DNA from: Loripinus fragilis
Taxonomy: Eukaryota; Mollusca; Bivalvia; Lucinida; Lucinidae
Direction of reading: 5' to 3'
Length of the DNA stretch: 64,000 nt
Assembly (NCBI GenBank): GCA_964019695.1
Contig: OZ026527.1
Location: 75,293,471-75,357,470 of the forward strand
A model generated the notes under the pieces. It was given only the letters and a program-made list of their open reading frames with translations. It was not told the DNA's origin and searched no databases. Positions 1-11,694 of this stretch are shown here, piece by piece (the first letter of the stretch is position 1; each line of letters opens with the position of its first letter). The translations under genes and the position numbers were made by a program.

Positions 1-454
1 TTCTGCCCATAAAGCATCCATTAAATTCACTGAAATCATGCTGAATGTGATGGAGATACTTATTGTATTGCCACACATAACCTAGACAAGAACTTAGGGT
101 AAGCCTGTGCCAGTAAAAAGGTCATTTAAGTGCAAATTTCATAAATACAAGTGTGTTATGTTAGGTGCAGCATTCTTTTGTCAGTATCATACACACCCAA
201 CAATACCAACTTATCATAAAACTGCATGTGAATAGTTTAGAAGCAATGCATAGTGACATTGATAGCGTCTCTACATGCCAGGCCAAGTTTAAAGGTCATC
301 TAAGTGCCCAATTTGGGTAAAATGCATGTAAAATAGCTTATTTTTAGCGATCAGCATACCTAACATAACCATTGAACATCATGATAAGTGAGTAGGACGT
401 ATGAGCGCAGCAAACAGCCTAGCTAAAGGCAATACAGGTTTATAGAGAGACTTT
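1..454. other. Non-coding, short dispersed repeat copies
   Basis: No gene is visible. A motif reading roughly AAGGTCATTTAAGTGC occurs near 118 and, diverged, near 290. Its reverse complement is seen near 52050, so this is probably old dispersed repeat sequence. The region leads directly into the broken reverse transcriptase copy that starts near 455. Confidence 0.4.
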
Positions 455-1319
455 ATGTCGTCTCTGTCAGACAATAATCAAACTGATATTATTGAAGCTT
501 TTAACTCAACCTCTAGATATTTAGATGACTTACTTAATATTAATAATCCTAATTTTGAACAAATGGTAGGTCAGATATATCCCACTGAACTTCAGTTAAA
601 TAAGGCAAATTCTTCTAATACTGAACATGCTGAAGCTCCGTTTTTGGACTTGAACTCGTCAATAGCAAATGGCAAAGTTTCTTCTAAAATTTATGATAAA
701 CGGGATGATTTTAATTTTGAAATAGTAAATGTCCCATTTCTGAATGGAGATGTTCCTCGCTCTCCTTCCTATGGTGTATATATTTAGAAGCTTATTCGTT
801 TTGCTAGAGTGCGTTCTAATGTTGATGATTTCAAAAAAAGAAACTTATTTTTAACTGCTTAGTTATTATAATAAGGTTATAGATATCATGAAATTCGAAA
901 AGCATTTTCTACATTCTACCACAGACACTCAGAATTAATTGTTAAATACAACATTGGGTTAAAAACTCTTCTGCAACAAGGCATATCAGAACCTATATTT
1001 TATGGTGATTTTAGTTTATAAATTCAAACGAATTGTTGGAAAACCTTATTTTAGTGATCAATTCAAAAATATACTAAAACGTTATATAAGGGTTGGATAT
1101 AACTTTGGTATCATGCGACAGTCTGCATGCCTAGTTTTAAACCCAATCACGGTTTATAGCTATGGTTTCCTCTTTAATTGCACGACGGTGGGTCAGGCCT
1201 CAGACTCTATGATGGCTCTGACGCAAAGCTTTAATCGGTGGGTTTGTACCTGGTGCTTATCTGTAGCTGGACCCACCGTGGCTCAACTTGAGGTTTTCTT
1301 TAGCTCTGACTATCTGTGA
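455..1319 (+). pseudogene. Broken reverse transcriptase, Penelope-like (copy 1)
   Basis: This is the C-terminal half of a retroelement reverse transcriptase. The first open part (455-787, 110 codons) carries the catalytic YxDD motif as RYLDD near residue 22, a FLDL block near residue 64 and a conserved IYDKRDDF stretch. It ends at an in-frame TAG and continues after frameshifts into a second open part (about 1002-1319), which holds the C-terminal region with NPITV and LFNCT blocks. The YxDD...FLDL...IYDK spacing recalls Penelope-like RTs, but family placement is an inference. The N-terminal fingers are missing, so the copy is 5'-truncated. A second copy of the same region follows about 1037 bp downstream. 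Confidence 0.75.
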
Positions 1320-1657
1320 GTCATGAGCCCTTTTTCTTGTTTCATCATGGAGTGTTAATTTGATTAGAGTGTTTACCCATGATGATACTTTGCATTAGTT
1401 AGATGGCCTCCATGCGAGCTGAACATTTCTTTTGTGTAAGTTGCTGAGTTATAATTCCAGGTTTGTCAGTATACTCAAACAGCAAATTAATTCTCAATAA
1501 GTATTGCTATAGCAAATCTATTTTAAGTAAAATACAGTCAGTACAAAAAGAAACGCAAACTTTTAAATGAATTATTTTTCGGATAAAAATCATTAATTTT
1601 CAAAATGATTCTATTTCAGTGGCTTTGCCCTTCAATAAGGACTTTCACAACAGAGTT

Positions 1658-2330
1658 TCATCTAATACTGAAGCTCCATTTTTGGACTTGAACTTGTCAA
1701 TAACAAATGGCATAGTTTCTTCTAAAATTTATGATAAACGGGATGATTTTAATTTTGAAATAGTAAATTTCTCATTTCTTGATTGAGATGTTCCTCGCTC
1801 TCCTTCCTATGGTGTATATATTTCTCAGCTTATTCGTTTTGCTAGAGTGTGCTCTAATGTTGATGACTTCAACAACAGAAACTTATTTTTAACTGCTAAA
1901 CTATTAAAACAAGGTAATAGATATCATATAATTCGAAAAGCATTTTCTAAATTCTACCACAGACACTCAGAGTTAATTGTTAAATAGAACATTGGGTTAA
2001 AAACTCTTCTGCAACAAGGCATATCAGAACCTATATTTTATGGTGACTTAGTCTATAAATTCAAACGAATTGTTGGAAAACCTAATTTTAGTGATCAAAT
2101 CAAAAAGATAGTAAAACGTTATAAAAGGGTTGGATATAATTTGGATTTCATGAGACAGTCTGCATGCCTAGTTTTAAACCCAATCACGGTTTATAGCTAT
2201 GGTTTCCTCTTTAATTGCACGACGGTGGGTCAGGCCTGAGACCATACGACGGCTCTGACGTAAAGCTTTAATCGGTGGGTTGGTGCCTGATGCTTATCTG
2301 TAGCTGGACCCACCGTGGCTCAACTTGAGG
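1658..2330 (+). pseudogene. Broken reverse transcriptase, Penelope-like (copy 2)
   Basis: This is a near-identical second copy of the 640-1319 sequence in the same orientation. It starts at the block encoding the FLDL motif and runs to the conserved NPITV...LFNCT end. The YxDD part is absent. Several in-frame stops are visible (for example near 1785, 1985 and 2236), and no start codon is usable. The reading otherwise follows copy 1 closely and is less frameshifted across 1800-2150, so it helps define the ancestral frame. The flanking 3' sequence is duplicated too (1320-1440 against 2357-2465), which makes this a tandem duplication rather than two independent insertions. Confidence 0.7.
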
Positions 2331-2465
2331 TTTTCTTTAGCTCTGACTATCCGTTAGTCATGAGCCCTTTTCTTTGTTTCATCATGGAGTGTTAATTTGA
2401 TTAGAGTTTTTTCCATGATGATACTATGCATTAGTTAGATCTCCTCCATGCGAGCTGAACATTTC

Positions 2466-2840
2466 TTGTACTTCAACAACAGCAGAATCTAGGGTGAAGA
2501 TTTGGTACCAGTAAAATGCATTTAAGCCCCCCTGTGGCTTAGGCTGCTGTCCGTTCTAAGGCGGTGGTTCTGTTGTTGTTGACTTTTTGTTTATTGTTAC
2601 TCCAATTGTGGGAGTCTGTAATTGTTCTATGTTTTGTTGTACGTTACTTTATGTCCATTCTAGTATTGCAATCATCTTGATGGGGAAGAGAGAGCTGATT
2701 GCTTTGCTTAATTTGTCTTCCTGGTGTCTCGTGATGTTTGAGCGGCTCTTCCTCGCTGTGCCACAGGGTTGTCTGCAGTTTGTGATTGTGGTATTTCCTG
2801 ATCATACTCACTTACTATTTTCGTCGAAAAGTGGACTTTG
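2466..2840 (+). mobile_element. 3' tail of the Penelope-like element, subfamily A
   Basis: The AACAACAGCAGAATCTAGGG start and the downstream text recur on the plus strand at 33270-33620 and on the minus strand at 21080-21330. A short piece recurs at 49565-49660. Because it follows the RT copies here, I read it as the element's 3' untranslated tail. Open reading frames inside it are repeat-derived and not genes. Confidence 0.55.
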
Positions 2841-4143
2841 AGTTCTGTTTTGGAGTAAAAGTCTTAAATCATTACTTTTTACCCAAAAATTACCTATGAA
2901 GATCTTATCTTCAAAATTTCAATTTGAATGTGTTTATCTTGAACTAGTAAATAAGAAAAACATCAAACATTTTAAATTTCAGTATGATAAACTTTACTGG
3001 GGTCTTAAATAACCACGTTTTCTGAAAAAATACCAGAGATTTTGAAAATTGGCTTTTTCGCCATTTCTTAATGAATTGATGTGGTTTTGCGACCATTTAA
3101 TAAAAGTCCGTATCTCACTCTTCTTCTAAATGTCCATCCATAATTCAAATGTCCAACCGTTTTAAAGAACTTCCGGTTTATTAAATATCATTTTCTATTG
3201 CAATAGAATCAACATCAAAGCGAATATTTTCATTTCGATACTATGCAAGTTTTCTGCCCTCCACAACATTTCTTAAAAAGGGTTTTCAATCCTTAAATCT
3301 GCGAACTGTAAATTTTAGAGGCCTTTTAAATTTTGTCCATTTACCTAAAATTCATGGTACGTTACGTGTCATGTTGTTTTTTTGACAATGGATTTCATGA
3401 AGAAAGCTGTTATCATTACCGTATGCGACTGAGACCAATATGATTTCATTTAAAACACAAAATTCGTAAAATCTTAGATTGACCATTCTTTGGCTATTTT
3501 TGGGCTATCTTCTTTACGATGTTTTCGACGAAGGTTCAAACAGTGTACATTTGTCTGAGCAACTCGCAAACGTTATGAGTACTGGAAAACGAAAAAAACA
3601 ATCGTTCCAAAAAGTGAAAGGGCATATGGAGTCTGTAAATTAAAGGATACGATGAAAGATCATTACATACACTCGAGGACTTTTAAAACGCAAAAATCGA
3701 AAATCGTAATACTTATTAACTTTTAATGTATCAATTTTTTTGGGATTTGGCAAAAATGAGCATCAATATGTCCGCACAACATGTTAGAAATTCTATGTCA
3801 AAATAATAACTGATGCTAGAGCAACAGTCTATCAAATAGCAATAACCTCAGATTCTGAAGTTGCAGTTTGAAATTTGTCCAGAAATTGGATATGATTTTA
3901 AGTTATTGTGATAAATCATTTTTTTATTTAAAATCAGAAAGAAAATACCCTTGGATCCCTACTATTAGTCTGGCACTGACATGATACTAGCAAGGTCTCT
4001 ATTACTTTACTAACCCAAATGCTGCCACCCTCGCTAACATTATTAGTTGTTAAATGTGTAATACCTTTTATGTTGTTAATTCAACAAAGAGAAATAAAGT
4101 TATGTCTGTCTGTCTGTCTGACAGTAGCCAGCCAAGACGGATA
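2841..4143. other. AT-rich non-coding stretch
   Basis: No coding region, RNA gene or clear repeat was recognised on either strand. Runs of A and T are frequent. A short (TGTC)n tract occurs near 4104-4120 just before the mariner-type element. Confidence 0.4.
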
Positions 4144-5466
4144 CGAGGGCTGTTCAAATATGAATGCAAGTAGCTTCATAACTGTCTTCACATATATGCT
4201 ACGACAAAATGGTAAACGTTTCTATAAAGTACTACATGTCACCTTTAAACTGGCACCAAACCGAAAGAAAAATACAGTATACTTATCGAGTTATAGCCCT
4301 TCGAATGAGGGTCACGTTAGTATACTAACTAACTCAATGCTTCGAAAATATACAAGTGATATAGACGAGTGTATAATTCTTCGATAAACAGGTGAAATTT
4401 CTTGAAATTTTTTAGGAAGTATCCCCAAATTATTATATAATGATTCTGTGAAAGTTGCAAAAATCTGACATGCTTTTGTTAAACTATAACAAATCGTTTT
4501 CACTAAAGTCTCCTTATGTTTGCAAATAAATGGTAAACAAAACACCGCCTTTCAGTTTTCAGTTAAACTGATCTCTAACAAAATGCATGAAGCAACATTT
4601 AAACTAGTTTTAACTCAAAGACAATATGTTGATCGCTCATACTGAGTTGTTGCTACAAATTATTGATGGATAGTGGGTAATTTTTTTAACGCTGAAAAGC
4701 ATTTTATTTAGTCAAAAATGCCTTAAGTGAAGGGGTTATAGAATTTATACTTATTTTTTATGCCATAACATTGCGGCTTTATTCTAAAATTGAACGAAAA
4801 CTTTAAGTTTGACCACTATAGGCATTATTTACAATAAAATTACTCACCTGGTCTTGAGGACTAGACAGATTGGGCATATTTTAACTAACGTAAACACGTC
4901 ATTAAGAAGCAGAAAAATGCTTAAAAATGATATAAATGTGCTAATTCTGTAAATAAAGGACGGCGGGTTTTGAAAACTCCCTTATGACATATTTAGCATG
5001 TTTTCAACAAAACGCAAAGAAAACGACACAGCGATGTTCATTATTACATCACTAGTTGATAACTCAAAATGACTTTTATCATAAAATTAATGACGTCACA
5101 AACGTGCCGGTTTAATCGAGATTGAAACAGGATTATATAAACTTTTTCCTGCAAGCACATTCCGAAGTGTTGCTTATACTTGCATCTAAAATTTGGTGTC
5201 ATTTTGTCTATAACTTACAAAGATATGACACTATATCCTTACATGTACTAAAACATGCATAGCAATTTGCTTTAGAAAAACTTCACTATACAGGAATGAC
5301 CTTTTTATAAGGGTCTGTAACTGGAAAAAATAGTGTGTGTTTCTTTAAGTTTGGTGCCATTTTAAAGGCGACAAATAGTTCTTTCCAGAAAGGTATGACA
5401 TTTTGTCGTATCATATATGTAAAGAAAGTTATGAAGCTACTTGCATTCATATTTGAACAGTCCTCG
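4144..5466. mobile_element. Mariner-type non-autonomous element, TA duplication
   Basis: The left end (from 4144) and right end (to 5466) are inverted copies of each other. They begin CGAGGGCTGTTCAAATATG and CGAGGACTGTTCAAATATG and remain alignable for roughly 150 bp. Both ends are flanked by TA (4142-4143 and 5467-5468), the target duplication expected of Tc1/mariner elements. The ~1.0-kb interior has no transposase ORF, so this is probably a deletion derivative or MITE. The two terminal arms encode look-alike peptides in both orientations, which explains the spurious ORFs here. Confidence 0.75.
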
Positions 5467-5468
5467 TA

Positions 5469-6677
5469 TCGTCGATGTAAATATCGTCGATACAAATCAA
5501 CGTAAGTTGCCATCTTAACGCCGGTTGCCATTCTTGGTTGACTAGACCAGAGTCGATCTTTAACTGCCCCAGTAGCCTGGTAACGATCTCTGAGGCGCTA
5601 TATAGTTGACGGATGGCAATTATTATATCTGGCAACGCCAGAAACGCGCATCTTAGCTTTTAGCATTCCAATTGCGCCAGATTATTCATGTTCAGCCAAA
5701 CGTGGCATGAATAATAAAGCTATAAAACTAAAGCTGTTGTATTTTTATACATGTATACTTAGAAGCAACATGTGAAATGATAAAATATTTTGCTTCATTA
5801 ATTCGTGGGGCCGCCGTGTGCAAAACCTAGTAAACCAGTGACGCGTAGCTGGTGATAAAATACAGGTATTGGGTACAGTCATTGCCATCCGTTTTTATCT
5901 GTTAAAAAAGCTAAAATGTAATGGATGCAAATATAATAATTTTCATTTTTTGCGTTTTTAAAGTCCTTCTTGTGACTTTTATGTTTTATGGGTACCCTTG
6001 AATGACGAAAGAAAACATGTTGTTAAAAAGCAGGAAATATTAGGAAATTTGACTTACTGATTAAAGACATGAATATCTAAGTCCCCCACAAATTTGAAAT
6101 GCTTAGCTATAATAGGTCTCTAGTTACATGTATCAAAGAGTTTGTATGGTTTGCGTTCCTTATTGTACATACTGTATTTAAGAGCATGAAATAATAATTT
6201 CCATTTACTGTATTCTGTTTGCAAAAGAGTCAGCGACCAACTGCTGTAGTCCTTGGCAATGAAATGTATATCAAGAAATATCTAAAAAAAATATATACGA
6301 CGAAGTGACAGAAGACATATCGTGAGCATTTTAAGACATATCAGAAGACAAATGGGGGATACTAATACTTTGTTATGTCTTCGGTCAGCTGATCTCAGTA
6401 AATCGTTTGGCGTAATGAACTCATACTATTCCAAATTATATGTAGTGAAGCTTCTAGCCGGTAGATAATTGCTGGAATCTCGTGTAAACTCGAGTAAGAA
6501 CGAAAAAATATGCCCTGTGCCCAAATGCTGCATATGTAAATAGCTAGTGTCATACATGCCTGGTACAAAAATCTAAAACAGTAGTAGAATTTAGTTGCGT
6601 GTAACCTACACACATTAGTTTAGTTCACCCAAACCTACAAATATCAACAATTCTTCCCTAATGAAGAGGAATGACTG
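5469..6677. other. No gene recognised
   Basis: AT-rich sequence with only short, low-quality ORFs. A GC-richer block near 5510-5700 lies just outside the mariner-type element. I see no motif that would identify it. Confidence 0.35.
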
Positions 6678-6852
6678 TGGGCTCTTATCATGGATGACTC
6701 TCTCTGTATCCCCTCCTTAAATGGTTCATTTTCTAACTAACAAGAGGACGTTAATAATGACAACCTTCATTGCCGTGCCTTGGTTAACCATTAATCTGGA
6801 ACTATACACCCCATGGTGATCTGCATGTCGGACAGATCGCCCAAACACATTA
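6678..6852 (+). repeat. Direct repeat, copy 1
   Basis: A 175-bp segment starting TGGGCTCTTATCATGGATG is repeated in the same orientation at 7566-7729 with very few differences. The second copy lacks about 11 bp (TTAAATGGTTC) present here. The copies lie 888 bp apart. The ~710 bp between them have no recognisable gene. Confidence 0.8.
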
Positions 6853-7565
6853 CAAAGTCATTCCCTTCCCCCTCTCCCCCACATTTTTTTCTTCTCTTTA
6901 TCTGCCATGCATTGATGTTGATATTACTTAGCGTAAATTGATTGCCAGTGCCATTCTCATATATATTTGTATGATCCACGTTGTAATAGGAAATGACTTA
7001 AATATAAGCTTCGGCTAACTATCAAATCCTGTACCACTATACATTTGTATATATTGTATTATGCTTGTAAATTCAGAAATAAAATATTGTTTAAACTAAT
7101 GAAGAGGATTGGTACCATATGTTTTTAAACCATCGACGCAGATATTTGTTTGCATTTCTCGCGTTTTAACTATCATTGTTTCCACGTCAACGTGAAAATC
7201 ACATTTAAACAAATGAAAAAGTGCAAAAATAAAACAAATAAACATAACATACTACAAAATCTCTGCGGTAGATGAATAACCATTTTATGGCATGTACTTC
7301 CTTCCCTACAGAGATCAAGTCAACTTTTCACCAACAATGAAATTATAAGACTTCGTTTAAAAATTAAACTAAACAATTGATTTTTGTTAGTGAATTTCCA
7401 CTCACATACGATTAAGTTATGAATAAAATACATGTCAAAGAACATAAAATCCGCAAACAAAGTCTGTGTTGCAAATTGTTTTGGGTCCTAGAAATTGACT
7501 GGACTTTTAAGGTTAGTTCCTTCTACCGCAAAAAAGAATCAGTTGTATCTTCATTATCTATCAAG

Positions 7566-7729
7566 TGGGCTCTTATCATGGATGACTCTCTCTTTATCCC
7601 CTCCCATTTTCTAACTAACAAGAGGACGTTAATAATGACAACCTTCATTGCCGTGCCTTGGTTAACCATAATCTGGAACTATACACCCCATGGTGATCTG
7701 CATGTCGGACAGATCGCCCAAACACATTA
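7566..7729 (+). repeat. Direct repeat, copy 2
   Basis: Second copy of the 6678-6852 repeat, ending in the same CCAAACACATTA text. It lies about 70 bp upstream of the long palindrome that starts at 7802. A pair of solo termini of a deleted element is possible but not shown. Confidence 0.8.
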
Positions 7730-7801
7730 AAAAGTTTACGAGGCCAGATCATAATCAGACAATAAAAGCACAAATAAACCAAGGACCTCTGGCGGTGTTC
7801 A

Positions 7802-8624
7802 GAACTTCTAGCGATAAGGCGTATATTTCCCTAGTTGACATGATTACAAACACCAAATCTTCAAATTGCCATACTGTTTTTTAAAATTGGTGTAGTTTGG
7901 TAGTAAAATATGCACAGCAGGCAACAAAATACTTTTCAAAGCGATTCATCATTTACAATACCGTGAAAACGTGCACTTTCTACTCCCACCCCTCATTTTA
8001 CGTCTTTATCCTGGGTGCCGTTTAGGCCAAACTTTGAGTAAATGCATTGCTAATTTAAAAAAATAAAAGTGCTCACATGTAAAGGATAGGAGTGCTCTTT
8101 TTAGATGCTTTCCTCCCCCCCCCCCCCCCCCTAGACCCAAGATGCCCTTTGGACAACGACATGTCGCTATAAACATTTACAACATATGTAAAGGGCATCT
8201 TGGGTCTAGGGGGGGAAAGCATCTATAAACAAACTGAAAGACACCAGTTTCATCTTTCCAATGACAAACGTCACAATTTTAGGTGTATTTCGTACGCATG
8301 CGCAGAAGGAATATGGTAAATTTTGGGAAATGAAGAGCATTCCTATCCTACATTTTAGCACTTTTACTTTTTTAAAACAAACAATGTATTTACTCAAAAT
8401 CTAAACGGCACCCACTATAAAGACATAAAATTAGGGGTGGGAGTAGAAAGTGCACGTTTTCACGGTATTGTAAATAGTGAATCGCTTTGAAACGTATTTT
8501 GTTGCTTACTATGCATTTTTTAAAGCTGAACTACATCAATTTTAAAAACAATAGGGCAATTTGAAAATTTTGTCTATGTTATCATGTCAACTAGGGAAAA
8601 TATACGCCTTATCGCTAGAAGTTC
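7802..8624. repeat. Long palindrome, about 350-bp arms
   Basis: Left arm 7802-8150 and right arm about 8190-8624 are reverse complements over their length, with a loop of about 40 nt. The outer ends read GAACTTCTAGCGAT and its complement; the inner ends read AGATGCCCTTT and its complement. The right arm holds an extra ~100 bp (about 8228-8330) with no partner. The left arm has a C run of about 17 (8115-8131) where the right arm has about 7 G. This is a foldback or long-TIR element, or a local inverted duplication. No transposase is present. Confidence 0.85.
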
Positions 8625-8833
8625 ATCGAATCACAGTGTATCGCTGCCTATATTTTTGCTAAAACATAAAGTCGATCAAATGCATCCATCTTCATATATA
8701 AGCTCGCTTTTGGTCTCTATTTTATGATTTTGCATTTTATTTTCTATTTCCATGAATGTACGGCTTTAATGTGGGGCTAAAATGGTCACTTTTTGTATTA
8801 TACATATAGGAAATAGAAAAATATTTTTAAAAC

Positions 8834-8935
8834 ATCATTCCCACCCGAGTTCCAACTAATCCTTTTGCACGAAAGTGTGTTCTCATATTTGACATAATAT
8901 AAAAGCTAGTTGGAACTCGGGGGTGGGGGGATGAT
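8834..8935. repeat. Hairpin with 25-bp arms
   Basis: The arms at about 8834-8858 and 8907-8935 are reverse complements around the core CCGAGTTCCAACTA / TAGTTGGAACTCGG, separated by about 48 nt. A small G-run indel lies near the outer end of the right arm. It resembles a short palindromic MITE. Confidence 0.7.
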
Positions 8936-10270
8936 ACCCCACAGCCCAAAATTTGACGTCTGGGCGAGCCCAAACATTAGCATTTGGATTTTCGGTGTGC
9001 TCTCTTGAAAATCTTTATTTCAAGTATGATGAAATAATTAGTACAAGTAAGCTTCCTTTTCATAACCCATTAGTCATGATTATTACAACGTTTTAGCATA
9101 TTTTTCTTTGGATGATGAAAATTGTCCTTTTACTAAATTCAGTCGGTAGATTATTTTGCACATATACTGTATCTACCCAATACACATAAACTACATGACC
9201 CTTGACTAGGTGTACTTTACGCACGGGTGAATGAATGGTTATAGTGCATTGTTGCATAATATTGCACCAGGTAAATACATTGTCATCAAGGTTTAATATG
9301 GACTACAGTTGCACTTCAAAGTATTTTTTTACAAGTCAGATAGAAAAAAAACAACAACAAAAATAAACATTAAATGCTCATGATTTTGGACTTTGAAATA
9401 CGTTCACTGTGATTTGTAATCGAGTATTGATGATATAATACTCTTACGCGTGAAAATAATTGATTTCTAAATATTTTGGTGAAGTCAAATTGTGCAGCCA
9501 CTTCCCCTTTGGTAGGGTCTCCTGTTTTGTTGTAGAGGTCTGCCTGTCTAATTATAACCTTAATTCGTTCCTAATATCAAGCGTCCTATCCAAAAGGATA
9601 CCAGTGATCTCTTATGCATAGGGAAGTTTTGGGAAGCATCTGAAAAATAGGCAGATACCCCATCAAAGTGTCAGAGGTCCTTTATCATCAACGATACATT
9701 TGTACCAGGGAAGCTAGACAATCAAACACTTTAAACTCTTTCAAGCTCTTGAAAAAGAATGTTCAATTAAAATGCATTTAACGCATTAAAATGCTTACTT
9801 TTGGAGATACATGTCAACTTTATCAGTGTACTATCGAGTACTTCTTCAAAACAAGAAACTCGAGAAGCATCAATTTTACGTCATGGACTTTGTTAGCCAT
9901 TGAGGAGTCACTCCCATTTTGATTTGACCACGTATACAAGTATACATTAAAGTCAATGCGATTCTACCTGGCGCTGTATGACAATCGGTAGGGAATCCGC
10001 GTCTGATCCAGGTTCTGTAAGTCCGATCCAAACTCAGCCCCATGTTTTCGTGATTATGTTTTGTTTGCGTCAATAATTTACGTTCAGTTATGTCGAAATG
10101 TTTTCCTGGATCGAACTGGTACTGAACATCGACCTTGCTCTAGGACTAACCCAGTGCCTCCGGTTGCGCGTACATCAGAGACCTCTTGTTCTCAAGTCGA
10201 GCTTTCTATCAGTTAGCCACTGCGAGCCCCCTTGACATTTACAATTCCAGAGCTTTTTACGTACTTCACC
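8936..10270. other. No gene recognised; old dispersed repeats
   Basis: Text around 9855-9925 (AACTCGAGAAGCATCAA followed by a conserved GGACTTTGTTAGCCAT-like block) recurs, diverged, at 54065-54150. The stretch 10140-10230 on the minus strand has a tRNA A-box-like GTGGCTAACTG and may be an old SINE head. Nothing coding was recognised. Confidence 0.35.
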
Positions 10271-10516
10271 ATCTGGCCAGGCCACGAGGTTATAAAACAT
10301 TTTCCATGCTCAACTCAGCTGAGCACGAGATTTAAACTGCTCATACAAATGACTAATAAAAAACATTCTTGCTTTAAGTCTATAAGATGTATTTATCATA
10401 CTTATAAATGTTAAAATTCCAACAATTGTTGGCATTTTTAACATTTATGAGCTGGATAGATTTCGTGCTCAGCTGAGTTGAGCATGAAAAAAGTTTTACA
10501 ACCTCAGGGCCAGATC
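10271..10516. mobile_element. Palindromic MITE, AACAATTGTT-core family (copy 1)
   Basis: The terminal arms 10271-10331 and 10460-10516 are inverted copies around CTCAACTCAGCTGAGCACGA. The exact centre is a palindrome, CCAACAATTGTTGG (10418-10432). The same centre and the same flanking CTCAACTCAG-type arms recur at 24328-24561, and diverged copies occur at 32800-32925 and 61752-62200. No coding capacity. Confidence 0.75.
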
Positions 10517-10677
10517 AGAATGCATACGTTAATCGACATAGTGGTAGCTTTTTTAAAATAATTTAGTTCATTAATTATTTATATATCGCTTTCAAACAGA
10601 TGGCTTGATAATTATCAAGAAATTGACTGTTACATTCGTTTATTCCACACGGTTTTGGGTACCGTCCACTTATTTAG

Positions 10678-10781
10678 TTTTCTCTGACGTTTTAGTGGCT
10701 TTTCTTTATTTTGATATTGCCACACAGTGGCACAGTGGAAAATATCAAAATATGGAAAAGCCACTTAAACATCAGAGAAGG
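10678..10781. repeat. Hairpin flanked by 13-bp direct repeats
   Basis: The arms at 10679-10722 and about 10737-10780 pair almost throughout (TTCTCTGACGTTTTAGTGGC with its complement). Outside the hairpin, GGTTTTGGGTACC occurs as a direct repeat at 10651-10663 and 10791-10803. Confidence 0.65.
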
Positions 10782-10809
10782 CTCGGATTAGGTTTTGGGT
10801 ACCACCCGC

Positions 10810-11640
10810 TTTCTTTTTGAAAGCCAATCGCGTAAAAAAGCTCATATCAGATCAGATTGCGAAAATGCTATGCACAGACCCGCCTGAGGATTCATAGCTC
10901 AACAATGCCAGAGGTGCCAAGTTTCATGTTCTGATTTATATGTTTAACGAACCAGTTATTACTGTTAGGATTGAGCAAGCTTTCGTTCACTATGAAATTC
11001 AACTTTATTCACACAAAGAAATTAATAGTATTACATGTTTGAACATTAAATGCTTTGCATAGTTAGCTCTAATTAAAACTATCAGTGGTCTTGCACAGAT
11101 GTTGGTTTAAAGATATTTTATTCCTCTGTTTCAAATTGACATGCAAGACATATATACATAGAATAGCAATCTATAGGATTGGAATGGAAGCTTAGAGCTT
11201 ATAGATTTCCTTTCCCAATGTGAAATAATTTAACATATATAATGTAGGCAGGTCATTAGCTAAATACGATTATTGTAAGCTATTTGTTTGTTCTAAGAAA
11301 TTTGCAAAACGGTTTTTAGCAGGCTTACAAATTCCTTGTACAATTATTTAGTTGATTAATACCTAGTTACTGGGATGTGAGTTAAACAGTAAGTGCTAAC
11401 AATAGAAATATGCGTACTGAGCATTGAAAATAAAAAAAGAGAAAAAAAAACAGTATCTTAAATAGACTCAAAATGAGGAGGGTAACTGTGAAGAAGCAGA
11501 TCGTGGAGACAAGGGATTTCAAACCACTTGGTGTCTTTATTGATTGTTAAACTGATTTCTTCCCATTCATGACATGAACACTGCTTGTATAAACTCTAGA
11601 GAAGAATCCTATCATTTAAATTACCACATATGTGTATTTA
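10810..11640. other. No gene recognised
   Basis: AT-rich sequence without an ORF of note. The final part leads into the 3' end of the minus-strand LINE. Confidence 0.35.
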
Positions 11641-11694
11641 CGGGTTACGCTATATATTTTTACCTTCAACGAAGTAGCTAAGTTGGATGGTGTG

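Noticed and set aside
2587..2841. 84-codon hydrophobic ORF
   Set aside because: It lies in the retroelement 3' tail that recurs elsewhere with the frame broken.
7419..7884. ORFs of 103 and 64 codons as a small gene
   Set aside because: They overlie a direct repeat and the start of the long palindrome and have no recognisable domain.
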